63,349 bases of DNA, taken from an uncultured Clostridia bacterium. Its GTDB lineage: Bacteria > Bacillota > Clostridia > TANB77 > CAG-508. The stretch's first letter is position 1. The number at the start of each line of letters is the position of its first letter. This document shows, piece after piece, positions 1-8,824 of this stretch. The notes under the pieces are model-generated. The model did no database searches and was not told the origin of the DNA. It was given only the letters and a program-made list of their open reading frames with translations. The position numbers were made by a program, and so were the translations under genes. The DNA lies in the NCBI GenBank assembly GCA_944390345.1, contig CALXPP010000007.1:1-63349 (forward strand), written 5' to 3'.

Positions 1-175
1 AAACTTCTTGAGATTCTTCTTCGCTTTTGTTTTTATCGTATTCAGCATATATATAATAAGAAAATAAAATACATACCAAAAAAACAGAAATAAAGAAGTC
101 TATTTTGTACATTCTTTTCTTCTTTTTTAGCTCTGGTGTAATATACAATTTTTCCGAAACTAAAATTTGATTCAT
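1..175 (-). CDS. Membrane-anchored protein, N-terminal fragment (cut by window edge)
   Basis: Only the first 58 codons are in the window. The start ATG (173-175) follows a good AAGGAAGG ribosome binding site. The fragment has a charged cytoplasmic stretch of about 23 residues with a KKKK run, one hydrophobic segment (about residues 26-43, containing DFFISVFLVCILF), then a lysine/glutamate-rich region that would lie outside the membrane. This fits a single-pass anchored extracytoplasmic protein; several sortases look like this, but no catalytic motif is visible, so no function is assigned. Confidence 0.6.
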   Translation of the reverse strand, partial: MNQILVSEKLYITPELKKKKRMYKIDFFISVFLVCILFSYYIYAEYDKNKSEEESQEV

Positions 176-205
176 ACTTACCTTCCTTTATAATATACTA
201 ATCTT

Positions 206-234
206 ATTATAGCATTAACTTATTGTTTGTGCAA
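206..234 (-). promoter_or_regulatory. Sigma-A-type promoter
   Basis: On the minus strand there is TTGCAC, a 17-bp spacer and TATAAT preceded by TGC (extended -10). It lies just upstream of the edge-truncated membrane protein and its ribosome binding site. Confidence 0.65.
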
Positions 235-293
235 TACTTAATTTACTTATTGTAATATTATTTTTTGTTTACATTCACTTTAAAAAATCTCAA

Positions 294-1076
294 TTATTTT
301 TTATCTTTCAATAACTTAGATAAATCCTTTTCTAAAACTTTAATCTCTTCTTCTAGTTCTTGTGTCTCTTTATTGATTTTATCTTTTCTTTTTCTTGTTT
401 CTCTTTCTTCTATTAATAAATCTTTTTCTGTATATGGAAAACTATTTTTTATTATTCTTAGAACTTCTTCTGCTTCTCCTAGTAATTTTTGATATTTTTT
501 TTCTTTTTCTTGTAAATATTTTATTTCTCCTTGCTCGATTATTTCATCTTCATCTACTATATTTACATATCTTTCTAGTAATTTTATATTTCCTTCAGAA
601 TATGCTTTTTCAGCTTCTTTATATAAATTTATTTTTCTTTCTGATAATTCCGTATTTAAAATTGGATTCCAACTGCGTACTAAAACAGAGTAAGTTACAT
701 TTAGATCTTCTATTTCTTCATCACTTAGATTATCTTTTAAACTATATTCTATAGCCATATTTACATCTAAAAACATTTCTCTTTCTAGTTTATTATTTTC
801 TTCAAATTCTTTTTTTAAAAGCTCATCTATTTCTTCTTCCCTAAAAAATTCTAGAGAATTTATTAGTTCTATTTTTCTTTTTATTTTTTTTACTCTATTT
901 TGTGCAATAAGCTTTTTATATTCTAAAGCTCCTATTTTTAGCATATAATCAATTTTTAGATTTTTACAATAGTAATTTATAAGATAATCTTTTTCAACGA
1001 TTTTATCTGTTAATAAATCTTTTAAATTATTTACATTATACAAAGCAACTACATATTCTGGATTAACAAAAAACAT
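294..1076 (-). CDS. Hypothetical charged helical protein
   Basis: The product has about 260 residues and no family I recognise. It is rich in Glu, Lys and Leu, and the last 60 residues look like a coiled coil. It has no signal peptide or membrane segment, so it is probably cytosolic. The ATG at 1076 is preferred because GGAG sits six bases upstream of it; a TTG 12 bases further upstream would place the start inside that site. It begins 17 bases after dapL ends and is probably co-transcribed with it. The function is unknown. Confidence 0.7.
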   Translation of the reverse strand: MFFVNPEYVVALYNVNNLKDLLTDKIVEKDYLINYYCKNLKIDYMLKIGALEYKKLIAQNRVKKIKRKIELINSLEFFREEEIDELLKKEFEENNKLEREMFLDVNMAIEYSLKDNLSDEEIEDLNVTYSVLVRSWNPILNTELSERKINLYKEAEKAYSEGNIKLLERYVNIVDEDEIIEQGEIKYLQEKEKKYQKLLGEAEEVLRIIKNSFPYTEKDLLIEERETRKRKDKINKETQELEEEIKVLEKDLSKLLKDKK

Positions 1077-1093
1077 ATTTTTCTCCAATATTT

Positions 1094-2326
1094 TTAAATT
1101 TTTAATTTTTGTATTCTTTCCATTGCTTCTACAGTACTTTCTTTTGTTCCAAAAGCAGTTAATCTAAAATATCCTTCTCCACTTGGACCAAAACCAACAC
1201 CAGGAGTTCCAACTACATATACTTCTTTTAAAAGTTTATCGAAAAACTCCCAAGAAGTTAATCCTTCTGGAACTTTAAGCCAAATATATGGGGCATTTTT
1301 TCCACCAAATACTGTATATCCTGCTTTTTTTAGTCCTTCTCTTATTATTTTAGCATTTTCCATATAATAAGCGATATTTTCTTTTATTTGCTTTTGACCC
1401 TCTTCTGTATAAACTGCTTCAGCACCTTTTTGTACTATATAAGATACTCCATTAAATTTTGTGCATTGTCTTCTATTCCATAACTTATTTAAAGAAATTT
1501 CTTCACCATTTGAAGTATATCCACATACATCTTTTGGAACAACTGTATATGCACATCTTACACCTGTAAAACCTGCTGTTTTAGAAAAACTTCTAAATTC
1601 TATTGCTACTTCCTTAGCCCCTTCTATCTCATAAATAGAATGTGGCACATCTTCCTCTGAAATAAAAGCTTCATATGCAGAATCAAATAAAATTATAGCT
1701 TTATTTTCTTTAGCATATTCTACCCATTTTTTTAGTTCTTTTTTAGATAAGGTTGTTCCTGTTGGATTATTTGGAAAACATAGATAAATTACATCTACCC
1801 TTTCTTTTGGAAGCTCTGGTATAAAGTTATTTTCAGCAGTAGCTGGTATATATACTATATTTTCGTATTTCCCAGTATTTTCATTATATTTTCCACTTCT
1901 TCCACTCATAACATTCGTATCTAAATACACTGGGTATACAGGATCTGTTATAGCTATTTTATTATTAATATCAAATATATCTACAATATTTCCACAATCG
2001 CATTTTGCACCATCTGATACAAATATTTCATCAATTTTAAGGTCTATTCCTCTTTTTTGGTAATCTTCTACAATTTTCTTTCTTAAGAACTCATAACCTT
2101 GTTCTGGTCCATATCCTTTAAAATTTTCTTTTGTAGACATTTCTTCTACCGCTTTGTGCATTGCCTCTATAACAGCTGGCACTATAGGTCTTGTAACATC
2201 ACCTATTCCTAATTTTATAATTTTTTTGTCTGGATTTTTAAGGCTAAATTCAGAAACCTTTTTAGCTACAGTTGAAAACAAATAGCTTTCTTGTAAGTTT
2301 AAAAAATTTTCATTTATCTTAATCAT
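1094..2326 (-). CDS. dapL: LL-diaminopimelate aminotransferase
   Basis: This is a PLP-dependent class I/II aminotransferase that converts tetrahydrodipicolinate directly to LL-2,6-diaminopimelate, with glutamate as amino donor, for lysine and peptidoglycan synthesis. The N-terminus [17 protein letters not shown] and the PLP-lysine motif [12 protein letters not shown] (Lys about 249) are typical of DapL, and the length of about 410 residues is normal. The start at 2326 is chosen because GGAGG lies seven bases upstream; an ATG four codons earlier overlaps that site. DapF and MurE nearby complete a route to meso-DAP wall precursors. Confidence 0.95.
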   Translation of the reverse strand: MIKINENFLNLQESYLFSTVAKKVSEFSLKNPDKKIIKLGIGDVTRPIVPAVIEAMHKAVEEMSTKENFKGYGPEQGYEFLRKKIVEDYQKRGIDLKIDEIFVSDGAKCDCGNIVDIFDINNKIAITDPVYPVYLDTNVMSGRSGKYNENTGKYENIVYIPATAENNFIPELPKERVDVIYLCFPNNPTGTTLSKKELKKWVEYAKENKAIILFDSAYEAFISEEDVPHSIYEIEGAKEVAIEFRSFSKTAGFTGVRCAYTVVPKDVCGYTSNGEEISLNKLWNRRQCTKFNGVSYIVQKGAEAVYTEEGQKQIKENIAYYMENAKIIREGLKKAGYTVFGGKNAPYIWLKVPEGLTSWEFFDKLLKEVYVVGTPGVGFGPSGEGYFRLTAFGTKESTVEAMERIQKLKI

Positions 2327-2423
2327 ATTTTCCTCCATATGATTATTATTTAGTTAGAAATAAATTATTATTTCTAACTTTTATATATTTATATCATTTT
2401 ACACTATGTTTTTCAAGATTTTT

Positions 2424-2460
2424 AGATAGAAAAACACATACTTTATTTGTATGTGTTTTA
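2424..2460 (-). terminator. Intrinsic terminator after murE
   Basis: There is a perfect 11-bp stem (2431-2441 with 2449-2459) and a 7-base loop, followed on the minus strand by TTTTTCT. It lies directly downstream of the murE stop codon. Confidence 0.8.
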
Positions 2461-2465
2461 ATTCT

Positions 2466-3974
2466 TTATACCTTTACTTCCTTTCTCTCTCCAGAAGCTA
2501 TCATTTCTTCAATTATATTGTGTATTACTTCTCTTTCATTGTATGGATATTTTACTCCATTTTTTTCTAGATATAAATCATGTCCTAAGCCTGGGATTAC
2601 TATTATATCTCCTGGTTTAGCAATTGAAATTGCATATCTTATTCCTTCTGTTCTATCTACAATAATTTTATAAGGCTTGCCTGTTGGTTTAATTCCTACT
2701 TCTATCTCTTTTAATATTTTTAAAGGATCTTCTGTACGCACTTGGTCAGACATTAGTACTGTAAAGTCAGCTAATCTTCCTGATATTTCTCCCATAACTG
2801 GTCTCTTAGCAGCATCTCTATCTCCACCTACTCCCCAAGCACATATTATTCTTCCTTTAGCATAAGATTTCACCGCTGTTAGAATACTTTCTAAACTTGA
2901 AGGTGTGTGTGCATAGTCTATCATAATAGTTAAACCTAATTTGTTTGGCACAAGTTCGCTTCTTCCAAGCACTTTTAAGTTTTTTAAAGCTTTTCTTATT
3001 TCATCTGCAGTAACATCAAAGTATGAAGCTACCGCAATTGCTCCTGCTGCATTGTAGATACTAAATCTTCCTGGAATACTAGCTTCTATTCTTTCTTCTA
3101 TGTTTTTATACATAATCTCAAAATCAATATAAGAATCTGTTATTACAACACTTTTTGGATTTACCTTAAAATCTGCTTCATTATCTATAGCAAATGTTTT
3201 TATTTCTTTGTCCTTTAAAAGCTCTTTTACAGTTTTTACTTTTTTGTCATCATTATTTATTACTCCACATTTTGCCATCTTTACTAAATTTAATTTACAA
3301 TTAAAATAATCTTCCATATTTGGATGCTCTTTTGGGCTAATGTGATCTTCTGTTAAATTAGTAAATAATGCTATATCAAAATCACATCCTGTTACTCTGT
3401 CTAATTTCATTGCTTGTGATGAAACTTCAATAATTGCAACATCTACTTTTTGGTCAACCATATTTTTCAAATGCTTTTGTATTTCAATACTTTCTGGTGT
3501 AGTTCTATCTGTATCTTCTATTTTTTCTTCGTTAATATAAACTGCTATACTTCCTATTAATCCTACTTTTAAACCTTTTTCTTCTAATATAGCTTTTATC
3601 ATAAAAGTAGAAGTAGTTTTTCCTTTTGTACCTGTAACTCCTATCAATTTTAGTTTTTTTGATGGATTATCATAAAAGTTACATGCCACTTGTGCTAAAG
3701 CTTTTCTAGTATTTTTTACTGAAATTATTGGTATATTATATTTTTCAAAAAGCTCTTTAGCATCTACATCTGGTTCAACAATAATAGCCTTTGCACCATT
3801 TTGTATTGCACTATCGATAAATTCAATACCATTTTTAGTAAAGCCATTTATTGCCACAAAAAGTCCTTTTTCTTTAATTTTTCTTGAATCTGAATGTATA
3901 TTTGTTATATCTAAATTTAGATCACCAACTTCTTTTATTACTTCAACATCAAGAATTAGTTTTTTTAGTAACAT
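2466..3974 (-). CDS. murE: UDP-N-acetylmuramoyl-tripeptide synthetase MurE
   Basis: This is a cytosolic ATP-dependent Mur ligase that adds the third amino acid, probably meso-DAP here, to UDP-MurNAc-L-Ala-D-Glu. Visible are the P-loop GVTGTKGKTT (about residues 112-121), TTPES, DYAHTPSSLE and GVGGDRDAAKRP. The diaminoacid-specificity site reads DQVR in SDQVRTEDP, where DAP-type enzymes usually have DNPR; the arginine that contacts DAP is kept. The chosen ATG (3974) has GGAGGG six bases upstream. Earlier in-frame TTG and ATG codons lie before or immediately against that site. It is probably a single-gene transcript, bounded by hairpins on both sides. Confidence 0.93.
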   Translation of the reverse strand: MLLKKLILDVEVIKEVGDLNLDITNIHSDSRKIKEKGLFVAINGFTKNGIEFIDSAIQNGAKAIIVEPDVDAKELFEKYNIPIISVKNTRKALAQVACNFYDNPSKKLKLIGVTGTKGKTTSTFMIKAILEEKGLKVGLIGSIAVYINEEKIEDTDRTTPESIEIQKHLKNMVDQKVDVAIIEVSSQAMKLDRVTGCDFDIALFTNLTEDHISPKEHPNMEDYFNCKLNLVKMAKCGVINNDDKKVKTVKELLKDKEIKTFAIDNEADFKVNPKSVVITDSYIDFEIMYKNIEERIEASIPGRFSIYNAAGAIAVASYFDVTADEIRKALKNLKVLGRSELVPNKLGLTIMIDYAHTPSSLESILTAVKSYAKGRIICAWGVGGDRDAAKRPVMGEISGRLADFTVLMSDQVRTEDPLKILKEIEVGIKPTGKPYKIIVDRTEGIRYAISIAKPGDIIVIPGLGHDLYLEKNGVKYPYNEREVIHNIIEEMIASGERKEVKV

Positions 3975-4052
3975 AGCCATCCCTCCATTTCGCAAGATTT
4001 CTATGTTTCAAATTATATATCTATTTTTTTAATTTGTAAATCTTTTTAGAAA

Positions 4053-4090
4053 AGAAAAACACCATACTGGGCTTTTGACTCAGTATGGCG
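4053..4090 (-). terminator. Hairpin terminator, possibly bidirectional
   Basis: An 8-bp stem, CCATACTG (4062-4069) with CAGTATGG (4081-4088), is flanked by T-rich DNA on both sides. On the minus strand it would end transcription of the 4136-4471 gene. The 45 bases between it and that gene contain GC-rich words unlike the surroundings. Confidence 0.6.
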
Positions 4091-4135
4091 TTTATTTTTT
4101 ACGGTGAAGGCACCGCAGGTAGACTTAAGATTTTG

Positions 4136-4471
4136 TTACTTTGTTTTATCTGATATTTTTTGCTTGAACTCTTCAAATTTAACACCATTTTTCTTAAAAA
4201 GCAGTTTCTGCTCGTCTGTTAACTGCATTATCTTAGTGTGAACTTTGTTTTTCTTTAAATAATGTAGTTTTCGAAGATCAACATGTCTTTCCTTTACATT
4301 AGAAAATGTCCGAGTTCTTACAAGATACAGATAAGGCTCAACCACAAATCCCATTTTTTCCACAATTTTGATTTGCTCTTGCCCTAACCTATATGTCTTG
4401 TACCGTCTTGTTCCTCGAATTTTTTCTAAATCTTTCCTAAATTTGTTGAAGGTTTGAGCATTCCATCTCAT
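4136..4471 (-). CDS. Hypothetical basic protein, foreign-looking
   Basis: The product is 111 residues, strongly basic and probably cytosolic (rich in Lys and Arg, no membrane segment), with no family I recognise. The start ATG follows AGAAAGGGG. Codon use is unlike every neighbour: AAG, GAG, CAG and CTG are common, and CGA and CGG are used for arginine. It holds the only two in-frame CGG codons I found in the window outside the frameshift sites (in GTRRYK and LVRTRTF), and neither can be explained by a +1 shift, which hits a stop soon after. A GC-rich GCGCGC sits at the start. Recent horizontal acquisition is the simplest reading. Confidence 0.6.
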   Translation of the reverse strand: MRWNAQTFNKFRKDLEKIRGTRRYKTYRLGQEQIKIVEKMGFVVEPYLYLVRTRTFSNVKERHVDLRKLHYLKKNKVHTKIMQLTDEQKLLFKKNGVKFEEFKQKISDKTK

Positions 4472-4528
4472 GCGCGCAACCCCTTTCTATAATTTTATTT
4501 TTTTATTATATCATAGAAAAGCTAATAA

Positions 4529-5371
4529 TTAAAGCTTTCCTTCAAAAATATATGAACAATCTCCTATTAGTTTTACATTATTCTCATTTTCAAAATAAAG
4601 AACTTTTAATTTTCCACCAGGTAAATCCACAATTACTTCTCTATTTGTGGATTTTTTAAAGTACGAAACTACACTAGCAGCACAAGCCCCTGTACCACAG
4701 CCCAATGTTTCTCCAACACCTCTTTCCCATACTCTCATTTTTAAATTTTTAGGATTTACAACTTCAACGAATTCTACATTTGTTTTATTTGGAAAATATT
4801 TATAGCTTTCTATCCTACTTCCTATATCTTCTATTTTTAAATTTTGAACATCTTTTACAAAACAAACAGCATGTGGATTTCCCATAGATATAGGATAAAC
4901 ATACAATTTATTATTTCTAAAATTTATTTCAAGCCTTTCTAATTCTTTTTTTACAATATTGGGAAAAATAACTGGAGTTCTATTATATTCAAAAATTGGA
5001 TTTCCCATATCTACTTTTATCCCAATAACAGTTTTGTTTTCAACAATTAAGTCTACATTTTTTATTCCAGATAAAGTTTCAATTCTCATTTTTTCTTTTT
5101 TTACTATTTCTTTTTCATATAAATATTTAGCTAAACACCTTATCCCATTACCACACATTTCCGCTTCACTTCCATCTGCATTAAAAATTCTCATTTTGCT
5201 ATCAGCTATTTTACTATTTTCAATAAAAATAACACCATCTGCTCCTACTCCAAATTTTCTATTACATAAAAACTCTGATAATCTTGAATATGTATAGACT
5301 ATTTCTTTTTCTCTATTATCTATTATTATAAAATCATTACCAGTTCCTTGCATTTTTGTAAAAAAAATCAT
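4529..5371 (-). CDS. dapF: Diaminopimelate epimerase
   Basis: This cytosolic, cofactor-independent epimerase converts LL-DAP to meso-DAP, the substrate of MurE. KMQGTGNDF is at the N-terminus. The two catalytic cysteines are in AEMCGNGIR (Cys73) and GETLGCGTGACAA (Cys225), and GNPHAVCFV is present; 280 residues is the normal length. The start has GAGAGGTG seven bases upstream. Start codon and ribosome binding site are embedded in a strong hairpin that follows the penicillin-binding protein gene (see 5364-5405). Confidence 0.95.
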   Translation of the reverse strand: MIFFTKMQGTGNDFIIIDNREKEIVYTYSRLSEFLCNRKFGVGADGVIFIENSKIADSKMRIFNADGSEAEMCGNGIRCLAKYLYEKEIVKKEKMRIETLSGIKNVDLIVENKTVIGIKVDMGNPIFEYNRTPVIFPNIVKKELERLEINFRNNKLYVYPISMGNPHAVCFVKDVQNLKIEDIGSRIESYKYFPNKTNVEFVEVVNPKNLKMRVWERGVGETLGCGTGACAASVVSYFKKSTNREVIVDLPGGKLKVLYFENENNVKLIGDCSYIFEGKL

Positions 5372-5405
5372 ATACTTTCACCTCTCGGTTTAAGTATATG
5401 ATTTT
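5364..5405 (-). promoter_or_regulatory. Terminator-like hairpin spanning the dapF start
   Basis: A perfect 14-bp inverted repeat (5364-5377 with 5392-5405) encloses a 14-base loop. In the transcript the loop carries the dapF ribosome binding site (GAGAGGTG), the 3' arm carries the AUG, and the arm runs into eight U residues that encode Ile-Phe-Phe of DapF. It therefore has the form of an intrinsic terminator for the upstream penicillin-binding protein gene, and could also mask dapF translation initiation. Confidence 0.6.
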
Positions 5406-5425
5406 AAAATTTTATAATACCTTTT

Positions 5426-7676
5426 TTATTGTCCATCTTGCAGTTCTTCTTTTATTACAACATTTACAACAGTTCCTTCTGTTACTTCTACATCAAATGT
5501 AGGATCTTGAGATACTACAATACCTTTTTCTCCTTCTACTTTTATATTTAATCTGCTATTTTTCAAAATTTTAGTCGCTTCTTCTACAGTTTTTCCTTTT
5601 ATATTTGGAATTTTAGTAGAAGACTTATTTGGATTCTCTGCAGTATATAAATAAATTGTAGAACCCTCTTCTAGATAAATACCTGATTTTGGCATTTGAT
5701 CTATAACTAGGGTTGTATTTTCATCACCTGAAATATTTATACTAACATCAAAACCTGATTCTTTTAATATTTTCTTTGCTTCTGCTACAGTTTTATCTGT
5801 TACATCTTGAACCGCAATTGAATTACTTGTAGTCGTAGTTTCAACAGTGGTATCATTAGTTGGTATTCCTAGATATGGTAAAACTTCTGACATAATCTGT
5901 GAAGCTACAGGACCTGCTGTTTGTCCACCTTGATGTCCAGCTGGACCTTCTGGTTTATACAAAACCACTAAACAAACCACTTGTGTATTTTCTATTGGTG
6001 ATACAGATATAAAAGAAGCTGTATATCCTTCTTCTTCTTTTTTACTTTCTATTGGCTCTGAAGTACCACTTTTTCCACCTATAGTATAACCAGCAACTTT
6101 TGCCCATTGACCAGTACCACTTTCTACAACAGATAACATCATATCTTTTACCTTATCTGCTGTTTCCTTAGATACAACTTGTCTTATTTTATTAGTCTCA
6201 ATATTTTCTATACTATTGGTATCTGTATTTTCTACCTGTTTTACAATTCTAGGCTCTACTAAAACACCATCATTACATATTGCTGATACTGCTGTAATTA
6301 ATTGAAGTGGAGATATTGAAAATCTCTGACCAAAAGACATTGTTGCAAGTTCTACTGCACCTACTTCATCTATTAGTGTAAATTGTGGCTTAGATACAGC
6401 TGCAATGTTACTACCTATGTTTGTACTAAATAACTCAAAGGCTTCATAATATTTATAAGATATATTTGCTCCAATTCTAGCACCAAGTTGCATAAAAGCC
6501 GGGTTACAAGAATTTTGCAAAGCTTGTCTTAAGCTTTGTCTTCCGTGTGCTGCATAAGTTCTCCAACAACTAATTGGCTCATTTGGTGCAGGATAATAAA
6601 CAATATTACATTCAAAATCATTTTCCGTATCTGTTGAAACCTTTCCTTCTTCTAAGCCTATAGCTGATGTAATTAATTTAAAAGTAGAACCAGGTTCGTA
6701 TAAATCTGAAACGGCTTTATTTCTCCATACTTTATATAATGCATTTATTTTTTCCTCAGAAGAAATCGTGTTCCATGTTTCAGCTAGTCCAGTTGGTCCT
6801 GCTTCTCTCGGAGAATTTAAATTATAGTCTGGATTTGATGCCATTGCTAAAATATCTCCTGTTTGAGGATTTATTATAATTACATTTCCGCCCTTTTCGC
6901 ATTGATTTTCTGCTACTGCTTGTGCTAAATATTTTTCTGCAATTCTCTGAATATTTGTATCTATAGTAAGATATATATTGCTTCCATTTTCAGCTGGCAC
7001 ATATTGTTCATTCTCATCTGATATAGCATTTCCATCAACATCTTTTGCTGTAACTACTTTTCCAGAAGTTCCTGTAAGTACATCATCCCATCTTTCTTCT
7101 AAACCAGATAGTCCTGTATTATCATCACCACAAAATCCTAATAAATTTGAAGCTAAATTATTGTTTGGATAATATCTTTTAGTATCTTCATCTATATTGA
7201 TTCCTGTTGTTACATTATTTTCCTTCATCCACTCTTGTAATTTAGTAACTTTTTCTTTTTCTACCTTTTTTGCTATTATTTCGACAGATTTTGTACTCTT
7301 AGCCTTTTCTAAAGCTTCTTCGTATGTAATTCCAAAAATTTCGCTAAAAGCTTGTGCTAATTTTTCTGGTTCAACTGCTTTATCGTTTGAGTATTTAACC
7401 AAACTTGGATTTATAGACACAGTGTCTACTGAAATGCTTTGTGCTAATACTAAACCATTTGAATCATATATTGTTCCCCTTTTCGAACTAATAATTTGAT
7501 TCTTTACTTGCTGACTATAAGCTCTTTTACTATATTCTTCACCATGGACTAGATTAATATATACTATTCTTACTAAAAGTACTAGTAAACCAATAGTAGC
7601 TATTGTTCCTGCGATTTTTAATCTTGTATTGATATTTTTTCTATCCTTTGTATCTTTTACCTTTATCTTTAATCAC
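5426..7676 (-). CDS. Class B penicillin-binding protein with two PASTA domains
   Basis: This is a DD-transpeptidase of the FtsI/SpoVD type that cross-links peptidoglycan on the outer face of the membrane. It has a dimerisation domain, then the catalytic domain with STFK (in YEPGSTFKLITS), SCN and KSGTS, then two PASTA repeats, about 749 residues in all. The reading frame continues upstream of the first usable internal GTG (7420) through a transmembrane segment (RLKIAGTIATIGLLVLLVR) and the conserved KRGTIYDSNG, so the true start is near 7676, but no ATG, GTG or TTG exists there in that frame. A GTG at 7676 with AAGGA five bases upstream fits, if one base is skipped before the TAG at 7641-7643. 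It overlaps the ksgA end and ends in the dapF hairpin. Confidence 0.85.
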
Positions 7677-8548
7677 CACTTTCCTTTGTAAAACTTTCTA
7701 TATAATCTGCTATTTTTGCATACTCTTCAATACTTAACTTTTCTCCTCTTATTTTTGTATCTATACCTAGATTTTCTAACATCTTTATAATATTCTGCTT
7801 ATCCTGTAATGCTTTTCCACTCTCTAAGGCATTTACTAAAGTTTTTCTTTTTTTCATAAAGCTTATTTTTATGATATTAAAAAATAGTTTTTCATTTAAA
7901 ACTCTTACTCTTGGTTTTTCTAAAAGATCTAGCTTTATTACTGCAGAATCCACCTCTGGTATTGGAATAAAACTAGTTTTAGGCACAGATAAAACTAATT
8001 TTGGAGTTGTATAATAGTAAATACTATAAGTAATTGCTCCAGTTTCTTTAAAGCCAGGTATTTCTGTAAGTCTTATTGCAACTTCTTTTTGAACCATTAC
8101 AGTAATATTTCTTAAATTCAATCTATCCTCTAAAAGTTTCATAATAATTGGAGTAGTAATATAGTAAGGTAGGTTTGCTACAATTTTTGCTTGCTTTAAA
8201 TTAAATTCTACAAGCTCTTTACTAATTAAAGATTGCAAATCTACCTTTAGTACATCTGCATTTAAAATTTCAAAATTTTTATATAAAGCAAATCTATCTT
8301 TTAAAATATTTATCATTCTTTTATCTAATTCTATGCATACAACCCTTCCAGCTTTTTCTAGTAATTTATTAGTTAAAGTACCTAGTCCGAGGTCCTATTT
8401 CAATAATTAGATCTTCTTTTGATACTTCAGAATTTTCTATAATACCATCTACCACATTTTCGTCTATTAAAAAATTTTGACCTAGACTCTTGCTTGGTTT
8501 TATATTGTATTTATTCATTATAAACTTTGTTTCTTTTAATAAATTCAT
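7669..8548 (-). CDS. rsmA: 16S rRNA dimethyladenosine transferase, +1 frameshifted
   Basis: RsmA/KsgA dimethylates two adjacent adenosines near the 3' end of 16S rRNA, using SAM, during 30S maturation. The N-terminal 54 codons ([21 protein letters not shown]) and the remainder ([26 protein letters not shown]) are in different frames. They join at CCT-C-GGA, where an extra C forms an in-frame CGG (8387-8389) inside the SAM-binding GxGxG motif. Read with a +1 shift, the protein has 292 residues, a normal length. The start ATG (8546-8548) has AGGAAG upstream. It lies in the hsp33-dgt-TSCPD-ksgA-pbp run of closely spaced genes. Confidence 0.88.
8387..8389 (-). other. CGG +1 frameshift site in ksgA
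   Basis: The minus strand reads CCT CGG ACT in frame zero. Omitting the C gives CCT GGA CTA GGT (Pro-Gly-Leu-Gly), the expected SAM-binding motif. Frame zero stops at a TAA after five more sense codons. Confidence 0.8.
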
Positions 8549-8556
8549 ACTTCTTC

Positions 8557-8811
8557 CTATATACTTTCTTGTTTAATTTTTTCTAAAGCTTTTGAAAGCT
8601 GATCTGGGCAAGAAGTTCCTTTTATTCCACAAGGAATTCCTTTTAGTTTACTAATAGCTTCATCTATTTTCATTCCTTTAACCAAATTTGAAACTCCTAC
8701 TGTATTTCCAGGACAGCCACCTATAATTTTAACTGATTGTATTGTATCATTATCTACATCTATAATCATTTCCATAGAGCAAACACCTTGTGGCTTGTAT
8801 CTATATTCCAT
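8557..8811 (-). CDS. TSCPD domain protein (TIGR03905-like)
   Basis: The product is an 84-residue cytosolic protein made of one TSCPD domain. Cysteines lie at [24 protein letters not shown] and TSCPDQ, and the last gives the domain its name. The same module occurs at the C-terminus of some vitamin B12-dependent ribonucleotide reductases, and free-standing copies are common in clostridia. Its role is unproven, probably metal or nucleotide-reductase related. It lies 8 bases upstream of ksgA and directly downstream of dgt. Confidence 0.85.
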   Translation of the reverse strand: MEYRYKPQGVCSMEMIIDVDNDTIQSVKIIGGCPGNTVGVSNLVKGMKIDEAISKLKGIPCGIKGTSCPDQLSKALEKIKQESI

Positions 8812-8824
8812 TTAAAAACCTCCT

